NCBI GenBank assembly: GCA_946061315.1
Contig: CAMGRB010000078.1
Span: forward strand, 1-6,587
Source of the DNA: an uncultured Clostridia bacterium
GTDB lineage: Bacteria; Bacillota; Clostridia; Oscillospirales; CAG-272
Direction of reading: 5' to 3'
DNA length: 6,587 nucleotides
Program-made: the position numbers and the translations under genes
The notes under the pieces: model-generated
The model's database searches: none
Seen by the model: the letters and a program-made list of their open reading frames with translations, nothing else
What the model was told of the DNA's origin: nothing
In this document: piece after piece, positions 5,226 to 6,587 of the stretch
How the letters are laid out: each line of letters begins with the position of its first letter
Numbering within the stretch: position 1 is the first letter of the stretch

Positions 5226-6587
5226 TTATGCGTAAATCGTTATAGTAGCGTTAGCGTCAGCGTCTGCCGTTACTCTTATAGCGGTTATATCCGTGTACTT
5301 GTAAAGATCAACGAATATCTCGCTTCCTGTAAGGTCAGCCTTAACGACTGTCCACTCGCCGCCCTTCTGAATTTCAACCGTGTACTTAACCGTACTGTCG
5401 TCGGTTGTAATTCTTACTATTCCCTCATCGGCACTCTTGCCCTCGGGGATTGCTATCTCAAGAGGAGTTGTGTCGGTAAGAGTTATCGGCGTGCCCGGTT
5501 TGCTACCCGTGATTTCAACGTCTATGCCACTCTCTCCGAGTGTCTTGTCGCCCGTGATGTCCTCACCGGGTATTACCACGACGATATACATAATGTCTTG
5601 ATAAGTGTGTTCGCATACCGTACAGGTTATTATTCCTGCGCCGACGTCTACAAAGCTATGTGCCGTTCTCTCGGTGATGTCCTGATTATCGGTTTCGGTA
5701 CAGTTCGGGTCAAGCGTACACTTGTAAACGGTGTATCCCTCTGACGAGCAGGTAGGAGCTATTACCTCGTCGGTTGCTTCCCATCCGCCGTGTATTCCGG
5801 TTGCGGGAGTTATCTCGTCTTCCGGTCTGAAGAGCAAGTGACATACGGAGCACTCATATTCGGTATATCCGTTTGTGATACAAGTAGGAGCCACCGTATT
5901 TGCAGATTCAACAATCTTGGTATGATCTACGATAGAGTACGATGAACTGTCCTCATAAGTTTCCTGACATCTTGAGCACTCGTAGAGGTCGTATCCAACT
6001 CTTGCACAAGTGGATTCGTGCTGTTCTTTGAGCACCCAATCGTGTCCGAGAGCTACGGAGCCGTCAACGTCTACCTCGTTAGTTTCCGTACAATCGGGAT
6101 CTGCCGAGCATCCGTATACGGTGTAAGAGGGTCTTTCGCACGATGCGGGAACAACTTCATTTATTACGTCAAATACGTGAACGCCCGTTGCGGGTATGGT
6201 GGATTTGTACCATCCGTCGTCTTCCTCTGTTTCAATGCCGCATCTCGTACAAGCAAATACGTTATATCCGTCCTTTATACAAGTCGGAGCTACCGTACTG
6301 TACGGAGTTTCGGTGTCTATATCGTGACCGAGGGCCGGAACGAGAGTATCGCTGTATCTTCCGTCCTCCTCATCTCCGTTACATCTTGAGCAGAGGTGAA
6401 CGGTGTAGCCCTGATCCTTACAAGTCGGAGGAACGACCGTATCAACGTATGTATGATCGAGCTTGGTTACAACGTCCTGTTTGTCAACTGTGTTACAACG
6501 CGAGCAGGTATAGAGCGTATATCCGTCCTTCGTACAAGTAGGAGCAACCGGTGTGCCTGCGACCCAATCGTGTCCGAGTGCGTCTAT
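5226..6587 (-). CDS. Cys/His tandem-repeat protein, C-terminal part (probably surface or secreted)
   Basis: The frame is open to the right edge; 453 residues and the stop are visible, while the N-terminus lies outside. Residues 1-307 are seven repeats of about 41-48 residues with the pattern H-x(10-14)-[PS][TAS]C-x4-Y-x4-C-x(2 or 5)-C. Residues 308-333 are a degenerate eighth repeat that keeps only H310 and a C-x2-C pair. Residues 334-453 form a cysteine-free domain rich in Thr, Val, Ile, Asp and Glu, probably beta-structured, ending ...ATITIYA. No LPXTG, C-terminal membrane segment or dockerin is present, so any anchor would have to be N-terminal. Similar 'APTC..GYT.Y.C' repeats occur in large exported proteins of gut Clostridia; their function is not established to my knowledge. 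Export and metal or disulfide chemistry are inferences. A GTG at 6033-6035 is only an internal Val codon. The gene ends 8 nt before its terminator. Confidence 0.85.
   Translation of the reverse strand: MDALGHDWVAGTPVAPTCTKDGYTLYTCSRCNTVDKQDVVTKLDHTYVDTVVPPTCKDQGYTVHLCSRCNGDEEDGRYSDTLVPALGHDIDTETPYSTVAPTCIKDGYNVFACTRCGIETEEDDGWYKSTIPATGVHVFDVINEVVPASCERPSYTVYGCSADPDCTETNEVDVDGSVALGHDWVLKEQHESTCARVGYDLYECSRCQETYEDSSSYSIVDHTKIVESANTVAPTCITNGYTEYECSVCHLLFRPEDEITPATGIHGGWEATDEVIAPTCSSEGYTVYKCTLDPNCTETDNQDITERTAHSFVDVGAGIITCTVCEHTYQDIMYIVVVIPGEDITGDKTLGESGIDVEITGSKPGTPITLTDTTPLEIAIPEGKSADEGIVRITTDDSTVKYTVEIQKGGEWTVVKADLTGSEIFVDLYKYTDITAIRVTADADANATITIYA
5589..5666 (-). repeat. Degenerate terminal repeat 8
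   Basis: Residues 308-333: AHSF with H310, then ITC-TVC (C322, C325). The PTC...GYT segment is lost, leaving one His and a C-x2-C pair just before the unique C-terminal domain. Confidence 0.6.
5667..5801 (-). repeat. Cys/His repeat 7, wide-spaced variant
   Basis: Residues 263-307: H266, APTC (C280), GYTVYKC (C290), then CTLDPNC with C296. C-x5-C spacing and the following TET match repeat 4. Confidence 0.8.
5802..5927 (-). repeat. Cys/His repeat 6
   Basis: Residues 221-262: DHT with H222, APTC (C236), GYTEYEC (C246), CSVC (C249). The 'TVAPTCI' run is shared with repeat 3. Confidence 0.8.
5928..6050 (-). repeat. Cys/His repeat 5
   Basis: Residues 180-220: LGHDWV with H182, STC (C194), GYDLYEC (C204), CSRC (C207). 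PTC is replaced by STC. C-x9-C then C-x2-C. Confidence 0.8.
6051..6188 (-). repeat. Cys/His repeat 4, wide-spaced variant
   Basis: Residues 134-179: H137, PASC (C150), YTVYGC (C160), then CSADPDC with C166. The last cysteine pair is C-x5-C instead of C-x2-C, followed by TET. Repeat 7 has the same variant. Confidence 0.8.
6189..6332 (-). repeat. Cys/His repeat 3
   Basis: Residues 86-133: LGHD with H88, APTC (C103), GYNVFAC (C113), CTRC (C116). It ends in IPATG-V-H leading to repeat 4, as repeat 6 ends in TPATG-I-H leading to repeat 7. Confidence 0.8.
6333..6461 (-). repeat. Cys/His repeat 2
   Basis: Residues 43-85: LDHTY with H45, PPTC (C56), GYTVHLC (C66), CSRC (C69). C-x9-C then C-x2-C, followed by an acidic stretch (GDEED). 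Confidence 0.8.
6462..6587 (-). repeat. Cys/His repeat 1 (left end may be cut by the window)
   Basis: Residues 1-42 of the visible protein. It has LGHDWV with H6, then PTC (C18), GYTLYTC (C28) and CSRC (C31). C-x9-C then C-x2-C. Its LGHDWV coding DNA shares 17 identical bases with repeat 5. Confidence 0.8.

Noticed and set aside
6033..6035. GTG as start of a 269-residue protein
   Set aside because: The frame continues upstream with four more repeats to the window edge, the GTG is the Val of LGHDWV inside repeat 5, and no ribosome site precedes it.
5211..6541. Plus-strand open frames opposite the repeat protein
   Set aside because: They are by-products of the repetitive minus-strand codons; the regular His/Cys pattern exists only on the minus strand.
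5589..6587. CRISPR-like periodic repeats
   Set aside because: The period is about 125-145 bp, identity is at protein level, and the frame stays open: tandem protein repeats, not direct repeats with spacers.

Overview
The window looks like a chromosomal piece from a Clostridia-type Firmicute (Bacillota), probably gut-associated. The reasons are strong AGGAGG-type ribosome binding sites, ATA/AGA codon use at moderate GC, a near-consensus sigma-A promoter, a clostridial-style P-protein and chorismate synthase, and a surface-type protein built from 'H...PTC..GYT.Y.C..C' repeats that are common in gut Clostridia. This placement is an inference from sequence character; no database search was possible.

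All genes read on the minus strand, so transcription runs from right to left. From 6587 down to 5226 lies the C-terminal 453 residues of a larger protein, open at the right edge. It has seven full Cys/His repeats and one degenerate repeat, followed by a cysteine-free, probably beta-rich C-terminal domain. It ends at a 16-bp perfect-stem terminator (5181-5217).

A near-consensus promoter (TTGATT-17-TATAAT, 5072-5100) then starts an aromatic amino acid operon with a leader of only about 40 nt. The order is: a class I/II PLP aminotransferase (5025-3826), a fused chorismate mutase/prephenate dehydratase with ACT domain (pheA, 3833-2730), 3-dehydroquinate synthase (aroB, 2691-1681), chorismate synthase (aroC, 1684-584, TTG start) and shikimate dehydrogenase (aroE, 587 to the left edge). 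Three of the four gene junctions overlap by 4 or 8 bp, so the operon is tightly coupled. It covers DAHP-to-dehydroquinate (AroB), the shikimate step (AroE), the last common step (AroC), and the phenylalanine branch to phenylpyruvate (PheA) with a plausible final transamination. AroA, AroD, AroK and DAHP synthase are not in the window.

The main oddities are two. First, aroE loses its family resemblance abruptly near position 90, where the conserved NTTP.GM motif should follow. Second, the Cys/His repeat protein has invariant C-x9-C spacing and a three-repeat higher-order pattern. No CRISPR array, mobile element, tRNA or rRNA was seen.
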